Below, piece after piece: positions 31,685 to 42,040 of a stretch of DNA of 64,000 nucleotides. This stretch comes from Cephalotrichum gorgonifer (Eukaryota > Ascomycota > Sordariomycetes > Microascales > Microascaceae). Location of the stretch: contig ONZQ02000008.1 in the NCBI GenBank assembly GCA_900312665.1, positions 1,240,001 to 1,304,000 of the forward strand, in the 5' to 3' direction. A program made the translations under genes and the position numbers. The stretch's first letter is position 1; the number at the start of each line of letters is the position of its first letter. The notes below the pieces were generated by a model. The model ran no database searches, was not told the origin of the DNA, and saw nothing but the letters and a program-made list of their open reading frames with translations.

Positions 31685-33501
31685 CTAGAACAGTGGTTTG
31701 TCGAAGTCGCATTTCGTCCCTTCCTCAGGCATCGTCCCTTCAGTATAATACGCTGTCAGAGCCTCATCCAAGCACTCAGACTGCTGCGCCATAGCAAGAT
31801 GCTTTTGTGAAATGTTAGCGACACACTCCACTCTCACCTCCCCAACAACTGGGAAAACTTACCCCGAAGCCCTTCCTCTCAAGCACGACGCTCCCCTCAA
31901 GCCCAGAGCTAGCATTGAAAGCTGAGATAAGTGGCGTCACCGGGTCATACGTGCTACTAATCAGCAGCACCGGGTTCTTCGTCTTCACCCGGAAGTCCCC
32001 ATCATACCTCTCCTTCGACTCAATACTCCACTGGGGACAGTTGTACAGATACGACCCGACACCGGCAATAGTGCTAATACCCGCCGCCTTCTCAACAACC
32101 GCGGCAATCTCGTCGAGCCCGGAGATCCGCGTGGCGGGGTTCTTATCGGCGCACCGGATCCCAAGCTGCGACTCGCTCTGCACCACACCGCTAGCTCGCG
32201 ATCCCTCCCCGTCGCGCCACAGGGCGTACGAGGCGAGGTTCCCCGTGAGCAGACCGTCGAGGCCGACGGCCATGAGAGGGAAGTTGCCGGGGTGGTACAG
32301 GGTGAGGTGGATTAACCCTCGGACACCGGCGTGGTCGACAGTCTTGGGGGTGAACGTTTGGTTGTGCATGACAAGATTTTGGGGAAGGGGGATAGGTTCG
32401 GTCTTGAGAGTCTCGAGGAGATCGTAGACAGCCTTTTCGATACTTTCGACAGTTGCGTCGTCTTTGGCGAGAGCGCAGCGATCTGGACCGGCAGCAAAGC
32501 ATTCTTCGAGGAAGGCGGTGAAGGCTGCGTCAACGTCTATCATCGTCTCCCAGTCCCACCTACAAGAGTTAGCCAGCCTGGCACGTAAAATTAGGGATAC
32601 CTGATGGATCTACGGTACTTACACCTCGTTATAATATTCATGTGGGTTGAGAACACCATCTAGAACCATGCTGTTGATCCGGTCGGGGAACATCGCCGCA
32701 ATGGTCGATCCAAGCGCGGTCCCGTAAGACATGCCTGGAAGGGATTAGTCTATACGTCCTGTAGTCTCGGCCTTTGTCTTCTTTAACAGGCTTTCATACC
32801 GAAGTAGTTCAAGTCTTTGTCGCCAAGCGCTTCAACAATCTGCATCACGTCCCTAGCCGTGAACGACGTGCCAACCACCTCGCCGACTTCCTTGACGTTC
32901 GCGGCGCATGCATCAGCCAGCACTTTACCGTTGGCCCAGAGCCGTCCCAAGGACGCATCTGATGACTCCGCATACTCAAGCTTATCGGTACCTAGCGCCC
33001 GGTCCTCTGCGGAGGTATAGCAAGAGAACTCCAAGAAGGCCTTGCTCGTTCCCCTAGGATTGAAGGATATCAAGTCGTGTGCGCCGCCGGTCTTGCTAAA
33101 GCCGAAATCTGGTAAGCATTGCGATGTTACTGGTGGGAAAGTGATGGACTTTGGGGAGGATACACTGACTTCGAGTATATTGCGCCTGACGTTGCCAGGT
33201 TTACAAGCCCCTCCGCACCAGGGCCGCCGAAGTTGATAATAATATTCCCGAGGGGAGTTTCGGCCTTGCTGAGGAACTTGATCAGCTCAAGAGTGTGCGT
33301 CTTGCCATTATCCGCATCCGTGTAGTCGAGTGGCACGGAGATGTTGGCGCACTGGATCGGGCCGGTGGCGACCTCCTCGAGGTCCGGGCCACAAGATATC
33401 CAGTCGATGCCGTAGCCCCCGTCCCGACCGTGGTGCCCAGCGGCAGATAGCTGGGCGGCGGCTAAGACGGCCAGGGGTACAAAAGCTGGCCTTGAGATCA
33501 T
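31685..33501 (-). CDS. Secreted TAP-like alpha/beta hydrolase (peptidase S33 type)
   Basis: Five exons: 33501..33170, 33095..32800, 32734..32623, 32559..31863, 31801..31685; 517 residues, phases checked. Residues 1-21 are a signal peptide (MISRPAFVPLAVLAAAQLSAA). Alpha/beta-hydrolase features: NIIINFGGPGAEG (oxyanion region), DLISFNPRGTS, and nucleophile Ser212 in FGMSYGTALG. The C-terminal half is the TAP-like domain: NPVLLISSTYDPVTPLISA holds the acid residue and GFGHLAMAQQSECLDEAL the catalytic His. Relatives cleave amino-terminal tri- or dipeptides or act as proline aminopeptidases outside the cell. Substrate inferred only. N-glycosylation sites are present (NIS, NQT, NAS). Its 3' end lies next to the HET fragment on the other strand. 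Confidence 0.93.
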
Positions 33502-34963
33502 GTTGGGGGTGGTTCGAGATGAATGTGCTATTGTATAAGGCGTTGTGAGGAAATCTCTCGCGATGATCAATCTAGAGAAATGGTAGCCTGAACGGATACG
33601 GGGCTTGCGGCTTTATAGCTACTACCCACTGAGGAAGACTACACCTTCCAGTGCTCCATTTGCAGATGTCAGCCCTCGTCGGCGATCGTTATATTTCTAG
33701 AATAGAATCCCAACCGTTCATCGCCACGGCAGTTTGTTGATCTTGAGATGAATCAGGGAGTCCCTTGTGCCTATGACGACATCTAGAGCTGACTTGCAGC
33801 CTCAGATCCCAGCTCCCAAAATGTCATACAAGGAAACAACACGAGTAATGTTTAGTTTGGACTGGACGGGCTCTACTCTAGGATGTGCTAATCCTTACCT
33901 GTCTTGGTAATAGGAAGTATGGGGAGTGAAGTGTGGAGCAGTGGGCATGCATGGCGCAGGAGTTGGGACGGCATTGGAGCTTCTCGCAGCGTGGTCCCTC
34001 TCGTCTAACGTCACCCAGGGTCGTAAATGCAACTAAGCGTCGATGCGGTTACTCCTTTATCCCAGTTGCGATCCTTCTCCAGGATCATGTAGTGTCGATC
34101 ATACGAATCATAGATACATTTGGAAAATTTGGGTACCGGCGCACTATAGAGTTGGTCCAAAGGGAAGTGCAGAGGGTATGTGCCTCCCCCCGTAATTGCC
34201 GCGTTAGACATCCTAGGGCTGCCACGCTCTGATCAATACGGGGGCCAAAGCTGAGGGGAGTAGTTCGTATTATTCCTTGTTTTGTTTTGAGAGCTGGAAT
34301 CCTTTGACCGCCGATCATAGTGGACAGAACCGGAGTTTGGCCGCTCTGTGGAGGCTGTGCGTATTCCGACGACTCTGCACGAATAATTCTGGGCGTGATA
34401 CAATAGGAATCGGCAGTTGATTCCTCGTATTATTCGGCTATCCAATCCACCATGGCAGAAGTGCCTTGCACACACAAGATGATAAGCAATCGAGTGATTC
34501 TGTAGCAAGAATTCCCAACAGGGATAGAGAGGGACTCTGGCCTCGTGTTTGCAATGATCATACGAAGCCATCGGTAGATCTTGATGTTGCTCTCTCGTGT
34601 GACAACCAGAGGGGCACAACGACGTCATGAACCGGCACCTGAGGACAGGTCTTTCGTCCCAGCTTTTCGGGTAGGTAAAGGCGTAGTACAGAATCAGCGG
34701 CTTCAGATAGAGTGATAGAGACGTCGGGAGGTCCGCGTAACCGTTATTCATTCTAACCTTAAAACGGGGGGTGGAACCGTTGCATGGGAGTTCAAATGGC
34801 CAAGACCACAGCCACTACCACAACCTGGGTGGATGTTTTTGGCCCCACATCAAGAAACTAGCCCCAACACCATTCCTTACCCCTCTCTAAACACACGAAT
34901 CACGTACCACACCACATACATACGGGCATACAGCCAACAGTGAGCTTGCGTGGAGCCGAGCTC
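33502..34963. other. Intergenic region between divergent genes
   Basis: Promoters of the peptidase (minus) and of the HET gene (plus). A 172-residue minus frame at 34233..34751 has no domain, no plausible splice partners and irregular composition, so it is not called. Confidence 0.55.
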
Positions 34964-36997
34964 ATGTTCAAGTATACTCCTCTCGACCGCCGAAGTAATG
35001 AGTTTAGGCTCGTGCGGTTTACACACCCCGACAATCCCGAGGCACCGATTGCGCTTGAACTCCGGCACGCCCACATCGGCCCAAGCAATGGCGAGAGGGA
35101 AGGGGACAGAGAGGGCGAGAAGGACAGCCACACCCGTTTCTCAGCGATATCGTACCTCTGGGGCGACGTCAAGAATACGATCGACATCCAGGTCAATGGC
35201 CAGCCTTTCTCCCTGGGCAGCAATTTGCATGCTGCCTTGGTAGTTCTCCGGAAGAGCGTCGACTCCTGGTTTTGGGTTGACTCCATCTGTATCAACCAGT
35301 CGGACTTAGAGGAGAAGAGCTGGCATGTCAACGACATGAGGGCCATCTATGGCGGGGCTGACCTCGTATACATGTGGCTGGGGCCAGGCTCCAACGATAC
35401 GGACAGAGCCATGGACTTCGTTTCCCGCCTCGGGCCCCGCGCAATAGCATGTGGCGTTCTGGACTCGTGGGTCAACCGGAAGAGATGGAAGGTAGCACGC
35501 AATAGCATCAGAATTCGACCGCCTGCACAGCACGGCGGTCTAGATGCCAACACTGCTGTGTCGGAACTGGAGCAGTTTATCTATAGTCTTCTGCAAGAGG
35601 CGGGCTTACATGAAGGGGCCGCTAGGGAGGAGGATCTACAGACTGGTATCCTAAATCTCCTCCAGAGGGACTACTGGCATCGTATCTGGATCATCCAGGA
35701 GGTGGCCCTGGCGAACGAGGCGATCGTGATGTGCGGGGAGAGGAGCGTGCCCCTGAGCATCTTCGACGAAACCTTTACGGCCATCTGGACCTGTAAGCGG
35801 ATGGGTCTCCCCCGGACTCGCCCTGAATACGGGGAGTTTTGCTCCAGGCTGAGCGGAACATTATATACCATCAAGGCATTGACAACGTATCGTAAGCGTC
35901 GTCTGAATGACCCGATACTTCTAGCGGACATCCTCGTTGAGTTTGTCTCGGCCCCTGATCGACCGTTCTATTCCGCTTCGGATCCTCGCGACATCGTCTT
36001 TGGGCTACTAGGAGTCATTGACGACGCTGAGAAGTTGGGTCTGCATGCGGATTACAGCAGGAGTCTTATCGAAGTCTTCACTGCCGTTACAAGGGCGCTT
36101 ATATGCCATGGGGACGAGAATTCCCACCCGTTCCACTTGGACCGCTGCATACCAAGGCAACGGAATCCGGACAACTTACCTACATGGGTACCCGATTGGC
36201 GAGAGATTGGCCGGTACGGGTTCAAAATATGGCCGGTAAACAACCGCAGGGCCTTTGACGCCACCGCTGGGGTTCCGTCGCCATCACCACTCGATACCAG
36301 TCGCAGCGGATATGGCAATCCCGCAGTTCTACGTCGTGTCGGGTGCCACGTCGATGTGATTACTGAGGTTATGAAGCCGCCTAGGTGGGTACAGTTTGAT
36401 GAGTGGTCAGTCGCACGTATCGCAGATGCAGATGACTACCTTTCCTCAGTCTTCAAATTTGCCGGGCTGGGTCCCGACAGTGGTCCTGGCGAAGACTACG
36501 TCTGGAGGACCATCAGGCGGGACAGTATCGACGCAACAAACCGCCCCAACAGCAAGAAGCCGGTCAGCGAGCGTACAGCACAGCTCATCCGGAAGATTAT
36601 GCGCCAGGAGCGCGTGGACGTCGATACCCTGAAGGAGGACCAGCGCAAGTTCATCCGCAGCGGCCCGTACAAACTTCATGAGGTGCGACCAGACCTCGAG
36701 ACAGTTCGCGATCAACTAGATTACGTCGAGAGCCATTGGCCGTATTCCATCGGATCTAGCAATCGCGGGAGGACGCTGTTCAAGACAGCCAAGGGGATGT
36801 TTGGGCTCGGACACGTGGCCATACGTGCCGGAGACGTGGTGACGTTGTTCTGGGGCGTGAAGTCGCCTATAATTCTGCGGCCGCGGGACGGCGAGAGCGA
36901 CGGGTTCCACTTGATGGGAGATGCATATGTGGATGGGATCATGAAGGCGGAGTTCCTGGAAACTAAGCCGGTGGAGCGGGAATTCGACATCTACTGA
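34964..36997 (+). CDS. HET domain protein (heterokaryon incompatibility)
   Basis: Intronless; 677 residues from the first ATG (the frame opens at 34940 without an ATG). HET domain (about residues 60-230): FSAISYLWGDVKNTIDI, ALVVLRKSVDSWFWVDSICINQ, MRAIYGGADLVYMWLGPGS and, after an insert, LLQRDYWHRIWIIQEVALA. Further on is the usual SASDPRDIVFGLLGV .. LHADYSRSLIEVFTAVTRALI and LPTWVPDWRE, and a C-terminal region ending HVAIRAGDVVTLFWGVKSPIILRP .. FHLMGDAYVDGIM, the conserved tail of this HET type (the 'DDIVCILLGC..' equivalent). Cytosolic, role in non-self recognition by family. A fragment of a paralogue lies at 31405. Confidence 0.95.
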   Translation: MFKYTPLDRRSNEFRLVRFTHPDNPEAPIALELRHAHIGPSNGEREGDREGEKDSHTRFSAISYLWGDVKNTIDIQVNGQPFSLGSNLHAALVVLRKSVDSWFWVDSICINQSDLEEKSWHVNDMRAIYGGADLVYMWLGPGSNDTDRAMDFVSRLGPRAIACGVLDSWVNRKRWKVARNSIRIRPPAQHGGLDANTAVSELEQFIYSLLQEAGLHEGAAREEDLQTGILNLLQRDYWHRIWIIQEVALANEAIVMCGERSVPLSIFDETFTAIWTCKRMGLPRTRPEYGEFCSRLSGTLYTIKALTTYRKRRLNDPILLADILVEFVSAPDRPFYSASDPRDIVFGLLGVIDDAEKLGLHADYSRSLIEVFTAVTRALICHGDENSHPFHLDRCIPRQRNPDNLPTWVPDWREIGRYGFKIWPVNNRRAFDATAGVPSPSPLDTSRSGYGNPAVLRRVGCHVDVITEVMKPPRWVQFDEWSVARIADADDYLSSVFKFAGLGPDSGPGEDYVWRTIRRDSIDATNRPNSKKPVSERTAQLIRKIMRQERVDVDTLKEDQRKFIRSGPYKLHEVRPDLETVRDQLDYVESHWPYSIGSSNRGRTLFKTAKGMFGLGHVAIRAGDVVTLFWGVKSPIILRPRDGESDGFHLMGDAYVDGIMKAEFLETKPVEREFDIY

Positions 36998-37172
36998 CGA
37001 CTCATAATAACATCAAGTCGCTCGACACCGCTTGCAACGAGCGTTCGCACAGCGTCAGCAAGACAAACGCGCATGCACACATGAAACGCTGACTAGTGGA
37101 GAGTCATAAAAACACATCATTCATTGTGTCCCCCACGTATGGCCAATAAGTGACGGCATGCTCCTGCGCTGC

Positions 37173-37686
37173 CTAAGCAGCTGCATTAAGCTTCCTATCA
37201 AGTTCGAACCCACCTAGGCTCTTTGTGTGCCACAACACGGGCGGCTTGGCAAGAACTCCTTCATCTGCCAGGGCCTTGAAAAACTCGGCGAAATGGGGCT
37301 CCTTGGTGTGGCGGCCGGCCGCCTCCTTGGACTCATAACTAGCAGGGTAGCCCTTGGTTAGCCATAGAGTCTATATATACTTGGCCCGAATGGGGCGACT
37401 GCAGGATATGAGAGCTAGAACCCACGTTTCTATAGCAATAAACTCAGGGACATCATTGTCGATCTGCTCTGTGACAACGAAACGGAGGGCGTAGTCTTCC
37501 TTCTCGTGCACGATCGAGGCCTGCGCCGTAAGGAGATCACGAAGCTAGTAGTGGCAAGAAGAATCAGTATGACGGTATGGCGTGGTAAGTAAAAAAGCGA
37601 AAAAAGAAAACGGGCGGGAGATTCCGTACCCTATCCACCTTTCCAGGGGCTGGAGTCAAGATTGCGACGATGTTGACTGGGGCCAT
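37173..37686 (-). CDS. ABM-domain (antibiotic biosynthesis monooxygenase-like) protein
   Basis: Three exons: 37686..37630, 37544..37426, 37338..37173; 113 residues. Introns of 85 and 87 nt have GTACGG/GTGGGT donors, CTGAT/CTAAC branch sites and TAG acceptors, and all phases agree. The sequence starts MAPVNIVAILTPAPGKVDR, continues with IVHEKEDYALRFVV, then YESKEAAGRHTKEPHFAEFF and KSLGGFELDRK. This is the one-domain dimeric alpha/beta ferredoxin-like ABM fold. Members are small cofactor-free monooxygenases or stress proteins; the paired H..F residues in RHTKEPHF fit. Substrate unknown. No exon exceeds 56 codons, so ORF-length methods miss it. Confidence 0.88.
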
Positions 37687-38367
37687 TTCGGATGGATTGG
37701 ACTCTGCTATTAGTATGCTGTTATCTGATTATGGAAAGGGCAGATATTGCCGGGCTATATGATAGGGAGTCAGGCTCGCTCTATATACTTTGCTAATATG
37801 TGCGGGGTCGGGTGTGGCGTCAACACAGGGCCCACGCACCAGCTGTTTGTCATCGTCGAAATGGGCCGGTTTCCGGCGATAATTGGGTGGGTCGTATACT
37901 TGTAAAGCTCTAGACTGGGCTGCTGAGACCATTGCTCGACCCACCAAGTGTCCCGCCATGCGGAGCCGCAGAGGTCACTACGCTTATAAATACGATGGCA
38001 ATCGATCCTTTCGAACCGCAAGCTTTACGGAGTACGACTATCTGAACCCGAGCTGCAGAAATTTGCCATCCATCCTCTGTGGCTTCACTGATTGGTAGTG
38101 GCGGAACCAAGACGGACCCCCCCAACCAAGTCCGAGGAATGGGGTTTTGTCTCGGGAGAGGAGGGAGAGGACAAATTGAGAGTACAGGTACCACAGTCAG
38201 ATGCATAGGTCAAGGTGTCTTTCCCGGTTTACAATCGTCAAGTGGCTAAGATCATTCTATAATCCTTCCTGATCTCCTCCTGCGTCTTAATTAGGTTGCA
38301 GGGTGTATTTCGAACAACGAAAATTCCCACAATAAGTCTTAACTTTAGATACCCCAGGCGCAAGTTC
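37687..38367. other. Intergenic region, no gene seen
   Basis: Promoter of the ABM gene and 3' flank of the TagC-like gene; small overlapping frames on both strands are not supported. Confidence 0.55.
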
Positions 38368-39471
38368 TTACACCAACTGGTTCTTATAGAAAAGGTTTGA
38401 CCTCCGGTCGCCTGAAACCCCAGACGCGAACCCCAAGAACAACCGCACCTCCCCAGCCGCAGTCTTGTATATCGCCAGTCCTTCGGCCTCCCTGAAGCTA
38501 AGCGTCGATCCTGCCTTGGTCATAACGGGGCCCTGCACCAGTTTACCGGTGTTCATATCGACGGCCGCCACCTAGATTAGCGTTAGCGGGTATAATCAGG
38601 CAACAGGGCGGCATGATTTAGGGTTACCTGGGAGTTCAGCACGCCGCCACTCTTCTCGTACGAATCTCCCCACAGAAGATACAGATATTGGCCGTAGGCA
38701 GCGTATCCCTGGAAGCTCTCCGCCAGCGTGGTTGGCGTCGGGATCTTGAAGTCGACGAGACGATTCGAGAAATCTCCCTTGGTGGCGGCTGCCAGGTCGT
38801 ACACGGCGAGGTGCTTCCCGTCCCCAGGAATATGGTACCTTACCACGAGCCGGTTATAGACAGGGTCGATCTGGGCCGTGTACAGGGTCGCCTTGGGGAC
38901 GGGAGTGAACTTGGTCAGGGCACTGGAGGATTTGGAGAGGGTCTTGCCGGTCGTGAACTTGAAGCGTGCGAGCTTCTGGCCGTATCCGCCCGCATCTGAG
39001 TCGACTTCGGTCCAGAGATAGGTCGCGGAGCCAACCGCCTGCGCGCCGAAGGAGACGCCGTGTCCGAAGCCCGTGAGGTGCATGTAGCCGAGTTGCTTGC
39101 CGCTGAAATCCAGCTCTAACCCAGGAGTTAGCAGTCAGGACATCCAGCTGGAATTAATTCGGTTATACGAACGCGTGATCGTCAGATCCCCATTAGACGT
39201 CGGTGTTCCGTTCTTGCGCTGAGCAACGAAGAGCTGCAGTATCGCTGTTAGTTCCCTGGCGACCCCAATTCGTCAACTCGGTTACTCGGGCTGTACTCAC
39301 ACGGCGATTGACGTTGTCGAAGGCGAAGCTTTGCTGCACTGTATCACCCTTGAGAGTTTTATGGCGGAACAGATCAGCCGAAGGCGCCGTAAGTTGGAAC
39401 CGGGGCGAGGAAGGGACCGCAGCGATAGCAAATGCTATTAGTGCGAGGAACGCGACAAATTTGCGCAACAT
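38368..39471 (-). CDS. Secreted TagC/P68-RBP-like beta-propeller protein
   Basis: Four exons: 39471..39301, 39233..39173, 39115..38628, 38571..38368; 307 residues. Signal peptide at 1-18 (MLRKFVAFLALIAFAIAA). The body has TVQQSFAFDNVNRRLFVAQ, DLTITQLDFSGKQLGYMHL, GFGHGVSFGAQAVGSATYLW, DPVYNRLVVRYH and FREAEGLAIYKTAAGEVRLF, which match the repeated blades of proteins annotated as 'teichoic acid biosynthesis protein C' in actinobacteria and a few fungi. The name is a bacterial carry-over; fungi make no teichoic acid, so function is unknown. Intron 2 uses the less common donor GTTCGT; the other introns are standard (branch CTAAC). Extracellular. Confidence 0.85.
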
Positions 39472-41056
39472 TTTGGCCTTTTTCGAGGTGAGGTGAGAGG
39501 GGGACGGGAGTAGGGCTGAGATGCAGATGCCGTTGAGCTAAATGACAGCAAAATCGTCGGTGGAAGCGGATGTGTGTTGTATAAATAAACATCGATGGCA
39601 TAGAATGGCAGGGCCATTTCACGGGAAAGTGATGCGAGATTGGTCGATGTAACACACCCCTGCACAAGCGCGAAAATCTCTTCGGCTTACGAGTATTAGC
39701 CAGCTGCCTCCTAGTCCGCCCTGTTGGATGGCATCAATGTGCATGGCGAATCTTAGATTTAAGCCGTTGCTGACCCGAGCCTCGCAGATCTCCCGCCCAT
39801 GGTGGAGTGCGCGCGGGTCAACTCCCGCCTGACAACACGTCGCAACCCCTGGTTAATAACATACTTGTTACATGAGTGGCGGAATTTTTCTCTTGATCAT
39901 TGTTTTGGCGCTCAAAGTGCTGCCTGTGCCAGGGTTTATCGAGCTTCAGGGGAAATACATAACGTACCTGTCAATCGTGAATAACCTCGATGGGCGTCTA
40001 AGACTGATTGGTCCCGGGAAGCAGAAAGGATCGTGCTGTCACCTCGCGAATCTATTATTACACATCTAACCAAAGGCGTGCTTGTCAAACAAGCGCCAAG
40101 ATAAAGTTAATTCGATCGGCACTGAGCTCTCCCTTTTTGGATTGCTTCATCTCAGCTCCGCCCCGCAGGTCGCGTGTTCAATAACTTGTATTACTGCTTT
40201 GGCCACTCATCTTGATATCCCCAGTGCTACCTATCCCCACTCTTGATCTGGGGAGTCCCATTCACTACTCCGCAGCCTGAAAAGGGTACGTTTTCCGGCC
40301 GTGGTAAGAGCGCAGAGTTCCTCGGACAGTGGACATGCACTGGCGACTGTCCTTGCCTCCACCTGCTTTCGGAGTCGACCGGGGAGTATTCCAGGCAAAG
40401 GGTATTATACGTATTTACACCCAAGTTTAGAATCGTGGCCATTGGTAGTTCATAGACGGTTGGAAGGTCTTAAGATATGCTTATTGTAATACATCGACTC
40501 GCCTACCAGGGTTGTATGCCCGTACTTGTAAGCATTGGGGACTAGCCCACTCAAGGCTCATCGGATACATCTTCCGGGTGTCAGACATAGCTTCTTTGAT
40601 GACAGTAATATATAGTAACTATTTTCCAGTGCTCATAAATAAGCAGTAAGCCATACTGGCTACAAGGCAGCCCGAAGACATAGTCGTTACCATCGTAATC
40701 TACCATCGTAATCTCGACCAGTCACCGCAGGGGGCCGCATTCTCTGAGGGAAAAAGGGGTCGGATTGGGCACATTCTCCTCCAAGATTTGTAGGCTATCT
40801 GAGAGCCATAAAATTACAACAAGCACAGTTGAATAACCCGTTATTCTGTCCTTGGACTTGGACAGGACAAAGATGACATCCTTAGATTTTGTATTATCAT
40901 TTAGCCGAGATTGCCGTCCATGGAACATAACTCACCATGAAGTTAAGGGAGGACCTCGCTCCCTTACTGATAGCTTTCTGATTCAAGAATGGGCTCAACC
41001 GAAAGTTATACTTACCAATATTAAACGGTCCCAGACACAATGGTTTCTTAGTGCAA
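39472..41056. other. Intergenic region, no gene seen
   Basis: 1.6 kb of mixed AT/GC composition upstream of the TagC-like gene. A short tandem ACCATCGTAATCT-type repeat is seen at about 40690-40715. No coding frame is convincing. Confidence 0.5.
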
Positions 41057-41297
41057 TCAAGCCAGCGACAAGCTCCGTAGCATATTCACAAATTCATCAT
41101 AGCCCACGTTTTCAGCCCATTCCAATAGTATCTTGCCATCTCTGTTTTTTGGCCACAGTAGAAATTCCCCTCTTGACAAGACGTTCTCCAATCGAAACGT
41201 GACCCAGTTCAGCTGCAACATGAAGATAGGTTGAAGAGGATCCCTGCCTGCAAGCTCCTGCTCCGTTATCCTTTTCGAGATACCTGAGCATCAAATT
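41057..41297 (-). pseudogene. Ankyrin-repeat relic
   Basis: Minus-strand text from about 41297 reads SSSTYLHVAAELGHVSIGERLVKRGIS, an ankyrin repeat (LHxAAxxGHxxIxxxLVxxG), and after a shift near 41150 continues KILLEWAENVGYDEFVNMLR then TGA at 41057-41059. Two frames are needed and no start or further repeats are found. It is the last one or two repeats of a dead ankyrin gene. Confidence 0.6.
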
Positions 41298-41674
41298 GCA
41301 AAGACAGTATATCCAGTCGGTTGTATAAGAAATAGAGAATATGCAGCTATAATGGAGTTCATAGAGGCAGTTTGCCATTGCAGTACCTGTCTACCCATCT
41401 CTCTTGCCCTCTGTCTGTCCACATACTGGCATACTGTACACGATTTGAGTTAACAAAACTGGGCTGGGCAGCCTAAAAGCTGCTTCACCAGCAGCCCTAA
41501 TAGAGATCGCTAGGATGGAAAGACTGTCATTATTAAGCAACCATGATTTACTTGTATTAACAAGCATCCAAACAGTGGAACCCCACCATTAGTTAGGTTC
41601 CTACCCCATGCATGGAAAGTCAACTTCCTTATCGTTGTTATCGGGCGGCAAAAAAGGACCAAAAATTGAAAGGA
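41298..41674. other. Intergenic region, no gene seen
   Basis: Holds only the T-rich terminator region of the tRNA-Val gene (A-runs at 41650-41666 on the plus strand). Confidence 0.6.
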
Positions 41675-41764
41675 TGATTCCGCCCGGGCTCGATCCGGGG
41701 ACCTCTTGTGTCCAGCACCTTTTGGATGTTAGACAAGCGTGATAACCAACTACACCACAGAACC
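41675..41764 (-). tRNA. tRNA-Val(AAC) with intron
   Basis: Acceptor GGTTCTG pairs with CGGAATC plus A73; D-arm GTGTAGTTGGTTATCAC; anticodon stem CTTGT/ACAAG; loop CT-AAC-A; T-arm CCCGG ATCGAGC CCGGG. A 16-nt intron (41711..41726) lies after position 37. T-runs just downstream on the minus strand act as terminator. Note the T-loop starts A-T-C-G rather than the usual T-T-C-G. Confidence 0.92.
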
Positions 41765-42040
41765 GTTATTCCTTAATGGGATGTTGTTGTGCCGACGACA
41801 TCGCGGACTTTTGAGACCACTAAACGCGTGCTCACAGCTGCATCCCTCTTCATCGCCAGAACTAGTCCGCCACTACACTCCGAGGGGGTGAGGCAAAAGG
41901 CCTCAGATCCGGAAAAGCGGGGCGGGAGGTGCTAGTAATGGGGATTTTTACCATTGACTAGAACGTCGGTTAAAGCACGAAAATGAGTACCACAGCACCT
42001 CATTTCAAGTATCCGCTGACCCCCCCGCACTGAAATGTGC

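Noticed and set aside
34233..34751. 172-residue minus-strand frame
   Set aside because: No domain, signal peptide or splice partners, and irregular composition; most likely chance.
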